In this document: one piece after another, positions 15,333-23,067 of the stretch | How positions within the stretch are numbered: position 1 is the stretch's first letter | Layout: every line of letters begins with the position of its first letter | Assembly (NCBI GenBank): GCA_959597175.1 | Contig: CAUFXM010000003.1 | Span: 124,001 to 188,000, forward strand | Origin: an uncultured Methanomassiliicoccales archaeon | GTDB lineage: Archaea; Thermoplasmatota; Thermoplasmata; Methanomassiliicoccales; Methanomethylophilaceae | DNA: 64,000 nt | Reading direction: 5' to 3' | Program-made: the position numbers and the translations under genes | Notes under the pieces: generated by a model | What the model saw: the letters and a program-made list of their open reading frames with translations, nothing else | What the model was told of the DNA's origin: nothing | Database searches by the model: none

Positions 15333-15352
15333 TCCCTTCAGGCCCGCCACTT
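15333..15352 (+). repeat. attR, right 20-bp direct repeat
   Basis: This 20-base sequence is identical to the tRNA-Lys(CTT) 3' end at 10960-10979. Upstream bases (GGTTCGGTGCGAG) only loosely resemble a T-arm, so there is no second tRNA here. Confidence 0.9.
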
Positions 15353-15391
15353 CTCCATCCGTTTCACTTCAGGAGTGTTCCATAGACTTCA

Positions 15392-15715
15392 TCAGCGGTC
15401 GATGGGCATGAGTCGGCATGCAGTTCCATCGAACATTCGGACCCGACCGAGGCCCGATATGCTTTCGTTGAACACGGCTAACAACCGGGACGGGGGATTG
15501 TGAGACGCTGACGATTGACCGTATGCCGGGATCAATCGCTCTTCTTGATTAGCCCGAACCAGATTATGCCCGACCGCCGATGCGAGGGCGACGATGGTCA
15601 TCAGCCATTGGACCACCGAATAGCCCAAGTCCGATAGCCCGATGAACTCTGTCCTGCAGACGTCCCACAGCATGTACTTTATCATAATCGAGACAAGCAA
15701 CAATGCTACGGACAC
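15392..15715 (-). CDS. Possible small membrane protein or gene remnant
   Basis: This 107-codon frame reads from a GTG at 15715. It has two hydrophobic segments: SVALLLVSIMIKYMLW (2-17) and VVQWLMTIVALASAVG (34-49), then a polar tail. The open frame continues about 34 codons further upstream (to a TGA) without any ATG, GTG or TTG, and that part reads like protein (Arg- and Ser-rich). This suggests a gene that lost its 5' end. It lies just outside attR, where old integration or excision can damage genes. No family is recognised. Confidence 0.3.
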   Translation of the reverse strand: MSVALLLVSIMIKYMLWDVCRTEFIGLSDLGYSVVQWLMTIVALASAVGHNLVRANQEERLIPAYGQSSASHNPPSRLLAVFNESISGLGRVRMFDGTACRLMPIDR

Positions 15716-15884
15716 GATCAGCTTAGATCCTGAGCGTTCATACGACCACCTTCGAGGAGAGTTCTGATTGGAACAACCCGCATTCCTGGGATCCGACGGG
15801 TCAGGATCCGCAGCTCAGATGGGCATCCGGACTCCGGTCACTGACCCGATGGGGGCCTGTCTTGGATAGGGCATTCACAGTATT

Positions 15885-15892
15885 AAAAAAAA
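15885..15892 (-). terminator. Oligo-T terminator after the permease gene
   Basis: On the minus strand eight T follow about 90 bases after the permease stop. Archaeal RNA polymerase stops at such runs without a hairpin. Confidence 0.4.
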
Positions 15893-15981
15893 CTGACACA
15901 AGTGGATTAATTTCCTGATTAGGATAACAACTTCCGCAACCACTCTGGAAGATCCAAGAGGATTATGGAGAGGACTTGCAG

Positions 15982-17346
15982 TCACATCATGACGTCCATC
16001 ATCGCCTGCAGGGCGAAGACCAGCACGAAGAGGCAGGACACCACCCACATCACACCGGAAATCTCGGACCTCCTGCCGGTGACGACCTTCATCAGACAGT
16101 ACGTGATGAAACCCATGGCGATCCCGTACGAGATGTTGTAGCACAGGGCCATGAACAGACCCGCGAAGAACGCCGGCACTGCCTCCGCCATGTCCTCCCA
16201 GTCCACGCTCTTGAAGGAAGGCAGCATCAAGATCCCCACTAGGACGAGAACCGCACCGTAGGCGGAGGCGGGGATCATGCTTATCGCCGACGCGAAAATG
16301 GAGCTCAGGGCTATGCACGCCGCGACGACCAGGCTCGTCAGGCCGGTGCGCCCTCCAGCCTCTATCCCGGCTGTCGACTCTACGACCGTGGTCGTGTTGG
16401 ACGTCCCGAAGACTGCTCCGACCGATGTGGCGCACGAATCGCACAGGAGGGCACGGTCCAGCCTGGTCCTGAATCCCCTGCTGTCAACCGATAACAGCTC
16501 CTCCTCCGTGAAGAGACCGCTGCGCCTCCCCGTGCCGATGAACGTGCCGATGGTGTCGAACGTGTCCACCAGACTGAACGACAGTATCGCCACTATGGCG
16601 GAGGGTATCATATGGGTGTCCGAGAACAACGAAGGGAGCCCCTCCGATGTGAAGATCACGCCGAACGTGTCCGGGAGCTGCCCGACGGCCTCGACGAAGG
16701 AGACGGATCCGGACATGCTCGTCAGACCGAGTGGGATCCCCACCAGGGTGGTCACGACAAGCGCGATCACTATGGCTCCGCGGATCTCCCTCATGTAGAG
16801 GACTATGGCGACGACCAGACCCAACAGGAACAGCAGGACGGCGGGCTCGGCGAACGACGACAGCGCCGGCGTCCCTCCCTGGAAGGCTATGACCCCCACC
16901 TGCACGAGGCCGATGTAGGCCACGAAGAGCCCTATCCCCCCGGATATGGCGTACTGGAGGCTGCGCGGTATGGACGAGATTATGAGCCTACGGACGTTGG
17001 TCACGGTGATCAGGATGTTTATGATGCCGCAGATGAACACCATGGACAGGGCCTGCTGCCATGTGAAGCCCATTCCCTCGCAGACGGTGACCACGAAGAA
17101 CGAGCACATGCCCAGGCCCGGGGCGAGGGCGAACGGGACGTTAGCGTACAACGCCATGACGAGGGTCCCCACCACGGAGGCCACTACCGCTGCCAGGAAG
17201 ACCGCACCCCATTCGATGCCGGACTGCGAGAGGATGTTCGGGGCGACTATGATGATGTACGCCATCGAGAAGAACGTCGTGAGCCCCGCCAAGACCTCGC
17301 GGCCCCATGTGGTGCCGTGCTCCTCCAGTCCGAAGAACCCTCCCAT
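15982..17346 (-). CDS. NCS2-family purine permease (AzgA type)
   Basis: This 454-residue membrane transporter probably takes up a purine base (adenine, guanine or hypoxanthine) with protons. AzgA-type features are the N-terminus REVLAGLTTFFSMAYIIIVAP, FALAPGLGMCSFFVV and, in the second half, ILSFSLVDTFDTIGTFIGTG and SNTTTVVESTAGIEAGGRTG, which carry the substrate-site residues. About 12-14 membrane segments are visible. The start ATG 17346 precedes GGFFGLEEHGTTW; the longer frame upstream is non-coding. Its promoter region is shared with the divergent cyclophilin gene. No purine-sensing riboswitch is visible. Confidence 0.92.
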   Translation of the reverse strand: MGGFFGLEEHGTTWGREVLAGLTTFFSMAYIIIVAPNILSQSGIEWGAVFLAAVVASVVGTLVMALYANVPFALAPGLGMCSFFVVTVCEGMGFTWQQALSMVFICGIINILITVTNVRRLIISSIPRSLQYAISGGIGLFVAYIGLVQVGVIAFQGGTPALSSFAEPAVLLFLLGLVVAIVLYMREIRGAIVIALVVTTLVGIPLGLTSMSGSVSFVEAVGQLPDTFGVIFTSEGLPSLFSDTHMIPSAIVAILSFSLVDTFDTIGTFIGTGRRSGLFTEEELLSVDSRGFRTRLDRALLCDSCATSVGAVFGTSNTTTVVESTAGIEAGGRTGLTSLVVAACIALSSIFASAISMIPASAYGAVLVLVGILMLPSFKSVDWEDMAEAVPAFFAGLFMALCYNISYGIAMGFITYCLMKVVTGRRSEISGVMWVVSCLFVLVFALQAMMDVMM

Positions 17347-17383
17347 GGACGAGCATCGCCCTCTGCCGACTTGAAGGTTCGTC

Positions 17384-17397
17384 AGATAGGTATTAGT
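17384..17397. promoter_or_regulatory. Divergent promoter, permease/cyclophilin
   Basis: AGATAGGTATTAGT is the only A/T-rich stretch between the two start codons. It lies about 28 bases before the cyclophilin ATG (17420) and about 45 before the permease ATG (17346). Confidence 0.4.
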
Positions 17398-17419
17398 CCT
17401 TGACGTCGTTGGACGTGGC

Positions 17420-17899
17420 ATGACCAACGTAATCCTCCACACCACCATGGGAGACATCAACGTCAGGATGCACGACGACATGCCCATCACCACAGGCAAC
17501 TTCGTGAAACTCGCAAAGGAGGGTTTCTACGACGGCACCATCTTCCACAGGGTCATCGACGGATTCATGATCCAGGGCGGGGACCCCACAGGCACCGGAA
17601 TGGGCGGACCCGGCTACAACATCCAGGACGAGTTCGGGAAGGGGCACTCCAACAGGAGGGGGACCATGTCCATGGCGAACACCGGCAGGCCCAACAGCGG
17701 AGGCAGCCAGTTCTTCATCAACACGGTGGACAACACCTATCTGGACAAGGAGGACCCCAGGACCCCCTACGCCCACCCGGTCTTCGGCACCGTCGAGTCC
17801 GGCATGGACGTCGTGGACAAGATCGGACGCGTGGACACCGACAGGAACGATAAGCCACTGACCGATGTCAAGATCGTCAGCGTCGAAGTCGTCGAGTGA
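17420..17899 (+). CDS. Cyclophilin-type peptidyl-prolyl cis-trans isomerase
   Basis: This 159-residue isomerase speeds proline cis-trans interconversion in folding. The active-site Arg and Phe are in FHRVIDGFMIQGGDPTGTG (residues 47-65), and the second core motif is SMANTGRPNSGGSQFFIN (residues 89-106) with Gln and Phe of the binding pocket. The position taken by Trp in cyclosporin-sensitive enzymes is not obvious; the segment here is YAHPVFGTVESGMDVVDKI. It has no signal peptide, so it is cytosolic. It is a single-gene unit ended by a strong hairpin. Confidence 0.95.
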   Translation: MTNVILHTTMGDINVRMHDDMPITTGNFVKLAKEGFYDGTIFHRVIDGFMIQGGDPTGTGMGGPGYNIQDEFGKGHSNRRGTMSMANTGRPNSGGSQFFINTVDNTYLDKEDPRTPYAHPVFGTVESGMDVVDKIGRVDTDRNDKPLTDVKIVSVEVVE

Positions 17900-17911
17900 C
17901 CTGAAATCTAT

Positions 17912-17935
17912 GGAGGGGTCCATACCGACCCCTCC
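17912..17935 (+). terminator. Hairpin terminator after the cyclophilin gene
   Basis: GGAGGGGTC and GACCCCTCC form a perfect 9-bp stem around CATACC, followed by CTTCTCC. It starts 12 bases after the stop codon. Confidence 0.6.
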
Positions 17936-18005
17936 CTTCTCCAAACCCCTACATCGCTAACATTAACATCGTGCTCCATTATGCCCGGTCAACGGAGCGT
18001 GAACA

Positions 18006-18833
18006 ATGTCCAGACACGTCATGGAATGTCTCGGCATGAGCCGCGTGACCATCGAGGACGGAAAGGTCGTCGACGTCACCGAGCCCAGGGTGAGATACTG
18101 CCCCCTTTTCGCCAAGCGCAGGGGCATGGAGGAGCTGAACCGCGAATCGATCAGGGAGAACATCGAGTACCGCATCCAGTCCTTCGGAATGTGCACCGAG
18201 GACCGTGTCACCACCATGGACAATTTCCTCAACTTCGGCATCTCGGAGACGCTCTGCTCCGCTCTGAAGAACCGTAAGATCGATGCCGCCGTCATCGCCG
18301 CCGACGGATGCGGGACTTCAGTAATCACCGATCCCGCGATAGTTCAAGGGATGGGCGGGAGGATCTCTGGGATATGCGAGACCGAGCCCATACCCAAGGT
18401 CGTCGAGGCCATAGGCAGGGAGAACATGCTGGACCCCGACACGGCCAGAATCGACATGGAGGCGGGCGTGGACAAGGCGTTCTCCATGGGATACGGGAAG
18501 GTGGCTGTGACCACGCCTTTCGTGGATTCCGCGGCGAGGATGAGGGATAGATACGGCGACAGGCTGATCATCATCGGCGTACACACCACGGGCATGTCGG
18601 AGGATGACGCCAGGAGGGCGTTCGATACCTTTGACATCATAACGGCCTGCGCTTCGAAATACCTGCGCGAGGAGTGCCTCAAAAGACCAGACACCCTGGT
18701 AGCCGGGAGTAAGGTCCCAGTGTATGCCATTACTCCGGCTGGGAAGGAGTTGGTGCAGGACAAACTGGACGAGGTCGGCAAGCAGCCCTGGCACCCCGGG
18801 GATCCGACGGAGTACCCTGACCCGCTCATCTGA
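18006..18833 (+). CDS. Methanogenesis marker protein 8 (DUF2099)
   Basis: This 275-residue protein matches the methanogen-specific marker 8 family by HVMECLGMSRVTIEDGKVVD at the start, PRVRYCPLFAKRRG, SFGMCTEDRV, AAVIAADGCGTSVIT and GRISGICETEPIPKVVEAIG. The family occurs almost only in methanogens and related alkane oxidisers and is thought to serve assembly or maintenance of methyl-coenzyme M reductase or its cofactors; the reaction is not known. Several conserved Cys (YCPLF, GMCTED, GCGTS, GICETE) suggest metal or thiol chemistry. It is the strongest sign that the host is a methanogen. It stands alone with no other mcr gene in view. Confidence 0.88.
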   Translation: MSRHVMECLGMSRVTIEDGKVVDVTEPRVRYCPLFAKRRGMEELNRESIRENIEYRIQSFGMCTEDRVTTMDNFLNFGISETLCSALKNRKIDAAVIAADGCGTSVITDPAIVQGMGGRISGICETEPIPKVVEAIGRENMLDPDTARIDMEAGVDKAFSMGYGKVAVTTPFVDSAARMRDRYGDRLIIIGVHTTGMSEDDARRAFDTFDIITACASKYLREECLKRPDTLVAGSKVPVYAITPAGKELVQDKLDEVGKQPWHPGDPTEYPDPLI

Positions 18834-18840
18834 CACTGGA

Positions 18841-19137
18841 TCAGGATCGTTGCCTGACGTCCGCCAGATTCCGCGATGCCACGAGATCCGGGCGGCAGCG
18901 CCGGCACGGACGCAGACCGTCTGCTTCAGCATCCGCCTGAGTGTAGTAGAAACGGATCTTCCTCGGCAGGGGAGTACGTACCCTGCAGGACGGGACGCAG
19001 TAGACCTCCGAGTCGAGGGCGCTGAAGTAGAACACTCCGTCAAAGCGCCGGTCGTGCGACGCTACGATGCTATACATCCGCTCGTCGGTCAGATACTGTA
19101 CCACGACATCAACTCCTGTGCGCATCATCGATTGCAT
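18841..19137 (-). CDS. Stand-alone Ada-type zinc-binding domain protein
   Basis: This 98-residue protein is the N-terminal zinc domain of Ada, the methylphosphotriester acceptor. DRRFDGVFYFSALDSEVYC has the fold start, VYCVPSCRVRTPLPRKIRFY carries Cys-x3-Cys, and GLRPCRRCRPDL carries Cys-x2-Cys. All four zinc ligands, including the methyl-accepting Cys, are present. There is no AraC-type HTH and no alkyltransferase domain, unlike bacterial Ada. The start is ATG 19137 (ATG 19128 or 19125 also possible). It overlaps the end of the Cys-rich gene upstream by 29 bases. It may act in alkylation repair or sensing. Confidence 0.75.
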   Translation of the reverse strand: MQSMMRTGVDVVVQYLTDERMYSIVASHDRRFDGVFYFSALDSEVYCVPSCRVRTPLPRKIRFYYTQADAEADGLRPCRRCRPDLVASRNLADVRQRS

Positions 19138-19489
19138 GCCTTTCGACGCATCGCTCGTCGAAGACGTCCATGATGACCTCGTTGGAATGAGCTTTGCTGC
19201 ATATGGACCTGGACACCATTCCAAGCTCCTTCCAGGCGGCGCTCAGCACCCCCATCGGACAGAGGCATGTGGTTGATAGTGGGGCGCGGACATCTGGGGC
19301 AACTACGACGCTATTGCAGAAGTCGGTGGCATCTCCCACGGTCATCTTGGTCAGACGCCTGGCGTACTCCTGCACATTCCTGCAGTCGGACTCGATGTGC
19401 ACGTCCAGATCCCCGTCGTCCCTCATGGACACCTTGACCGTATGGGTCTTGGAGCACACGTTCATCTTCACGATCACCGTCGATGTCAT
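19109..19489 (-). CDS. Conserved Cys-rich small protein, unknown function
   Basis: This 126-residue protein starts MTSTVIVKMNVCSKTHTVKV. It has cysteines at MNVCSK, ESDCRNV, DFCNSV, STTCLCPMG and SICSKAHSN, and a mixed alpha/beta pattern with DDGDLDVHIESD. The layout (short beta domain, then Cys-x-Cys-P, then A-H-S-N-E-V) looks like small conserved methanogen proteins whose role is unknown; I cannot name the family with certainty. Its last 29 bases overlap the Ada-domain gene, so the two are coupled. A TATA-like TTTTATAATAGT (19596-19607) lies over 100 bases upstream, so a longer N-terminus from 19552 is possible. Confidence 0.6.
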   Translation of the reverse strand: MTSTVIVKMNVCSKTHTVKVSMRDDGDLDVHIESDCRNVQEYARRLTKMTVGDATDFCNSVVVAPDVRAPLSTTCLCPMGVLSAAWKELGMVSRSICSKAHSNEVIMDVFDERCVERHAIDDAHRS

Positions 19490-19646
19490 GGGACTCGCTT
19501 TCGATTCGCAGCATATAACTTTGTCCGTCCCAGAACCGCACCGGACAACCATGGGTCGGGAAACGACGAGGGTGTGCCGGGAACGAATAGTCTGTTTGTA
19601 CTATTATAAAAACATATATGATATCGTTTAAACGGAGCGTCCAAAG

Positions 19647-20018
19647 TCACTCACCGAGATACGTGTCTATCGCCAGGTGCGTCCCGGAGCGGAGGTAGAT
19701 GATAGGGACCTTCTCCCTCCTGAGCCTGCGCCTGAGCTCCTTGTCGTTGGTGAGCACGTAACCCCCGGTCTTCTTGGCCAGCTCCAGGACCGAGTTGTCA
19801 CCGGTCGTGACTGTGGGGATGATCTCGTACTTCCTGGCCAATGACAGGGCCGCGCCGGCGAACTTGTGGTCGAGGTGCTTGAGCTCCCCCACAAGCGGCC
19901 CGGGGACGACGATCCTCGCCTCGCCGACCAGCTCCCTGATGGCGAGGTCAAGGTTCATCTTGATCTCAAAAGGCATGAGTAAGGCGTTTGTGTCGAGGAC
20001 GACCGTCTGCATGGCCAT
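19647..20018 (-). CDS. PIN-domain ribonuclease (Fcf1/Nob-like)
   Basis: This 123-residue PIN protein has the acidic metal site in VVLDTNALLMPF (residues 6-17), GELKHLDHKF, TGDNSVLEL and YVLTNDKELRRRL. It resembles archaeal PIN proteins related to Fcf1/Utp24, placed next to eIF2 gamma in many archaea and likely to act in rRNA processing. The ATG (20018) overlaps the eIF2 gamma stop as ATGA. There is no antitoxin-like partner, so a toxin role is unlikely. Confidence 0.85.
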   Translation of the reverse strand: MAMQTVVLDTNALLMPFEIKMNLDLAIRELVGEARIVVPGPLVGELKHLDHKFAGAALSLARKYEIIPTVTTGDNSVLELAKKTGGYVLTNDKELRRRLRREKVPIIYLRSGTHLAIDTYLGE

Positions 20019-21253
20019 CACTCGACGATGCCGTATCCGATGAGCCTCCACTTGTTGGAGATCCTTCTGGAGATGGCTACCCTCTGCCCGGGCAGGATGC
20101 ACACGGGGATCTTGAGTGCCACCTCGGCCGAGCCGCTCCTGGCGCTCTTGACCACGCCCACGGTAGTGGCCGTGCCCACGCTGAGCATCAGGGGCTCGTT
20201 GCTCTTGATCTCCTCCACGGACAGCTCCGCTGAGGACCCGACCACGCGGTCCAGCAGCACGGTCTTCATGCTGAAGTCGTGCGCCACGCGCGGGAGCTCC
20301 CCCGGACGGCCGATGACCCTCCCGGTGAGCCCGTCGGACTTGGTGATTGCCGCGTCCAGACCGGTGCCGATGGCGATGAGGCCTCCGGGCAGGACCTTGT
20401 CGACGCTCCTGCCGCCGGCCTCCAGAGACGTGATCTTGGCGGTGATCCTCTCGTACACGGTCTTGCCCGCGACCTCGGTCTTCCTGCCGGGGGCGATCTC
20501 GATCTCGTCGCCCACGCGCAGGGTTCCCTGCATTAGGGATCCCCCCAGGACGCCTCCCTTGAGATCCTGGGGCTTGGTACCGGGCGAGTTGATGTCGAAG
20601 GAACGTGCCACGTGCATCAGCGGCGGGGCGTCCACGTCCCTGACCACCTTGGACACTATATGCTCCTCGATGGCCTCGATCAGCATGTCGATGTTGACGC
20701 CGCGGTTGGCTGAGATGGGGATGATCGGGGCGTTCTCGGCTATGGTGCCTTTGACGAACTCCTTGATCTGCTTGTAGTTCTCCACCGCCTGTTCGCGGCT
20801 GACGATGTCGATCTTGTTCTGGACGATGATAATCTTGTCGATGCCTATGATCGACAGGGCCATCAGATGCTCCTTCGTCTGGGGCTGGGGGCACTTCTCG
20901 TTGGCGGCGACCAGCAGCAGGGCCCCGTCCATGAGGGCGGCTCCCGACAGCATGGTGGCCATCAGGGTCTCGTGCCCGGGGGCGTCCACGAAGGACACCG
21001 CCCTGAGGAACTCGGTCTCCGCCCCGCAGTTCTTGCACACCTTGGAGGTGCCGTAGGCGGCGGGCCCCTGGCATTGGGGGCACCTGTAGAAAGCGACGTC
21101 CGCGTACCCGAGACGGATCGAGATGCCTCTCTTCAGCTCCTCGGAATGACGGTCGGTCCACTCGCCGGAGAGGGCCTTGGTGAGTGTGGTCTTCCCGTGG
21201 TCGACGTGACCGATCATCCCGATGTTGATCTCGGGCTGCTGAGGTACTTTCAT
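20018..21253 (-). CDS. eif2g: Translation initiation factor 2 subunit gamma
   Basis: This 411-residue GTPase carries Met-tRNAi to the small ribosomal subunit. G1 is IGMIGHVDHGKTTL (residues 11-24), G3 FVDAPGHETLM, G4 VQNKID and G5 PISANRG. Between G2 and G3 a zinc knuckle has CPQC and CKNC, as in archaeal gamma subunits. Domains 2 and 3 follow with NSPGT and GRPGELP. The start is ATG 21253, overlapping the S6e stop (ATGA). The operon order S6e, eIF2 gamma, PIN is conserved in many archaea. Confidence 0.97.
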   Translation of the reverse strand: MKVPQQPEINIGMIGHVDHGKTTLTKALSGEWTDRHSEELKRGISIRLGYADVAFYRCPQCQGPAAYGTSKVCKNCGAETEFLRAVSFVDAPGHETLMATMLSGAALMDGALLLVAANEKCPQPQTKEHLMALSIIGIDKIIIVQNKIDIVSREQAVENYKQIKEFVKGTIAENAPIIPISANRGVNIDMLIEAIEEHIVSKVVRDVDAPPLMHVARSFDINSPGTKPQDLKGGVLGGSLMQGTLRVGDEIEIAPGRKTEVAGKTVYERITAKITSLEAGGRSVDKVLPGGLIAIGTGLDAAITKSDGLTGRVIGRPGELPRVAHDFSMKTVLLDRVVGSSAELSVEEIKSNEPLMLSVGTATTVGVVKSARSGSAEVALKIPVCILPGQRVAISRRISNKWRLIGYGIVE

Positions 21254-21660
21254 CAGTTCTCCGCGGCCTCGCCCTCGGGCTGGGGGTTGAGGCACTCCTC
21301 GATGGACTTGGGTCCGTACTCGGCGACGGCCATGTTGATCTGCACGATCTCGGCGGAGATGGCGGATCCGCGGATGGCGACTCTCTTCCTCTGGCCGGGG
21401 TACTTCTCGTGGAATCCCAGGCTCTCGGCCAGAAGGAGCTTGCTCCTCTTGTTGCCGGGCAGGTCCTTCCTCATGGGGGTGCCGTTCCCGTCGGAGCCAC
21501 CGGTGATCTTGAGCTTGTAACCGGGGAGGCCCACGAAAATACCGTCCACGACCTCTCCGATGTTGATACCGATCAGAGAGTTCGCGTGGTGACCAGACAC
21601 TGCGACGTTGTAGGACCTTCCGGTCTTGACGTCGTTGACAATGGCTTTGAATTCTACCAT
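21253..21660 (-). CDS. rps6e: Ribosomal protein S6e
   Basis: This 135-residue small-subunit protein matches S6e by VEFKAIVNDVKTGRSYNV, GEVVDGIFVGLPGYKLKITG, GSDGNGTPMRKDLPG and GQRKRVAIRGSAIS. Archaeal S6e lacks the phosphorylated C-terminal tail of eukaryotes; here the end is a short acidic extension (NPQPEGEAAEN). The ATG 21660 has AGGTG upstream and a clear TATA box at 21691-21703. It is the first gene of the S6e-eIF2 gamma-PIN operon. Confidence 0.97.
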   Translation of the reverse strand: MVEFKAIVNDVKTGRSYNVAVSGHHANSLIGINIGEVVDGIFVGLPGYKLKITGGSDGNGTPMRKDLPGNKRSKLLLAESLGFHEKYPGQRKRVAIRGSAISAEIVQINMAVAEYGPKSIEECLNPQPEGEAAEN

Positions 21661-21690
21661 TTGAACACCTGTGAGGCTGGCTAACAGGGG

Positions 21691-21703
21691 ATTATTTATA
21701 AAC
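21691..21703 (-). promoter_or_regulatory. TATA box of the S6e operon
   Basis: On the minus strand GTTTATAAATAAT is an almost ideal archaeal TATA box centred 37 bases before the S6e ATG. It leaves a leader of about 10 bases that holds AGGTG. Confidence 0.75.
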
Positions 21704-21715
21704 CTTTGCGGAGGC

Positions 21716-23062
21716 TCAATTCAGGAACATCAGGAAGCGGGCCACGGCGATCCTGACCCTGTCCGAGAACGACCTGCGGGTGTACTCCTCGGGATGGCAC
21801 TCCGCCGCGTCCTCCAGCTCCTCCATGAAGCACTTGTCCGCATCCTCTGCCACATCCCTGGAGTACACCAGACACCCGGTGTTGAAATCGTTGCGCAGTG
21901 ACCTGCCGCAGTAGTCCCCCGATCCGATGCAGCACACCTCGCCGTCGGCCACGATGACGCACTTGCTCAGCGACTTGTCGGCGAAGTACACCTTGGCACC
22001 GGCCATCATCAGGGGGTTGGACGCCGCCAGCGAGTTCCACGACTGGTACCAGTGCCTCCCGCGGGCCGGGAGGAGCATGATGACCTCCACTCCCGACAGC
22101 ACCGCCAGCTTGACGGCGGAGTAGAGCTCGTCGTTCGGAAGGAGGAACGGCGTGGAGATGTGCAGCTTCCTCTTCGCACGGGTGATGAGCTCCGTGTAGC
22201 ATGCGGAGAGGGTGCTGCCGCTTCCGTCCGGCCCGTCCGACACCGCCTGCACGTCCTCGTCGCCGCAGGGCCCCGCCTCCGGCGCCTCGGCCCCCAGGTC
22301 CTCCCCGGACCCGTGGAGCCAGTCCGCTCTGAACCTCATCTCCAGACGGGCGGCGGCGGGCCCTTCGACCCTTATCACTGCGCCACGACCCTGGTAGGCC
22401 ACCTTGCCGTCGATGATCGCCATCGAGCGCATATTGCGGTTGGCGGGTTTCAGTGACAGCAGGGAATAGACGGTGCTGTGGAAGGTGCAGAACCTCACGC
22501 CGGCTGCCTTGAGCCTCCTGACCTCCGGTGTGCGGCCGAAGCCGTAGGACGAGGTCATGAGACGGACATCGACACCCTCGGACGCCCTCTCCTCCATGAC
22601 GGCGTAAAGGGCCTCGTGCCCCCTGGGGACGCGCCGGAACATCACATGTATGCTCTCGGTCGCCTTGGCCATCTCCTCGGCGGCGATGGGCTCCATGTCG
22701 TCCCTGTTCCAATAGACCGAGACCTTGTTTCCGCAGGTGCATACGTCGGCCCCCGCGTCCCTCATGATGCGGGACATCCCTTGGCAGCCGTCCCCCTCCG
22801 CATCCAGGAACCGGCGGTCCCGTTCGGCCTTCCTGCCGAACACGTGCCTCGTGGCCAGGGTGCTCCCGTATATCAGATAGAGGATGAACCCGACGAAGGG
22901 GACCACTATCACTATCGCCACCCAGAATATCAGCGTCCTGGGCTCGAAACGCTCCTTGAAGATCATCAGGTAGAGCGCGATGAGGTCCACCACCAGCAGG
23001 GGCAGCCCGTAGGGCGCCACTGCGAAGATGAACGCGAAGAAGGGTTGGGTGAGGTAGGTCAT
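21716..23062 (-). CDS. Cardiolipin-synthase-like protein with degenerate HKD motifs
   Basis: This 448-residue protein has the build of bacterial cardiolipin synthases: two membrane helices (about 5-33 and 44-66) and two phospholipase-D domains. Normal PLD enzymes need two H-x-K-x4-D motifs. Here site 1 reads Met211-Arg-Ser213...Asp218 and site 2 reads Leu365-Ser-Lys367...Ala372, so both catalytic His are gone. Surrounding sequence (AIIDGKVAYQG, GEVCCIGSGD) is well kept, which argues against random decay. It is probably not a PLD enzyme but a binding or scaffolding protein. It follows aIF5B by five bases and is co-transcribed with translation genes. Confidence 0.8.
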   Translation of the reverse strand: MTYLTQPFFAFIFAVAPYGLPLLVVDLIALYLMIFKERFEPRTLIFWVAIVIVVPFVGFILYLIYGSTLATRHVFGRKAERDRRFLDAEGDGCQGMSRIMRDAGADVCTCGNKVSVYWNRDDMEPIAAEEMAKATESIHVMFRRVPRGHEALYAVMEERASEGVDVRLMTSSYGFGRTPEVRRLKAAGVRFCTFHSTVYSLLSLKPANRNMRSMAIIDGKVAYQGRGAVIRVEGPAAARLEMRFRADWLHGSGEDLGAEAPEAGPCGDEDVQAVSDGPDGSGSTLSACYTELITRAKRKLHISTPFLLPNDELYSAVKLAVLSGVEVIMLLPARGRHWYQSWNSLAASNPLMMAGAKVYFADKSLSKCVIVADGEVCCIGSGDYCGRSLRNDFNTGCLVYSRDVAEDADKCFMEELEDAAECHPEEYTRRSFSDRVRIAVARFLMFLN

Positions 23063-23067
23063 GCGGC

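Larger units (their letters stand above)
10960..15352. mobile_element. Integrated element in tRNA-Lys(CTT), about 4.4 kb
   Basis: A 20-bp perfect direct repeat (10960-10979 and 15333-15352) bounds a segment with integrase, a small coupled protein, an AbrB-like regulator, an anchored surface protein, a hairpin-rich block and a Rep-like protein. The repeat is the 3' end of the tRNA gene, the classic archaeal attB. One copy plus the interior is 4373 bp. Parts of the interior, mainly 12640-13900, are visibly more AT-rich than the flanks. With Rep plus integrase it most resembles an integrated small plasmid or virus. I see no capsid gene and no remnant genes, so it looks complete. Confidence 0.85.

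Noticed and set aside
15309..15349. A second tRNA gene at the right border
   Set aside because: Only the acceptor 3' strand and CCA are present. There is no D-arm, anticodon arm or matching 5' acceptor strand, so it is an attachment-site copy.
19647..20018. The PIN protein as a toxin of a toxin-antitoxin pair
   Set aside because: It is coupled to eIF2 gamma in a conserved translation operon and has no small antitoxin gene beside it.
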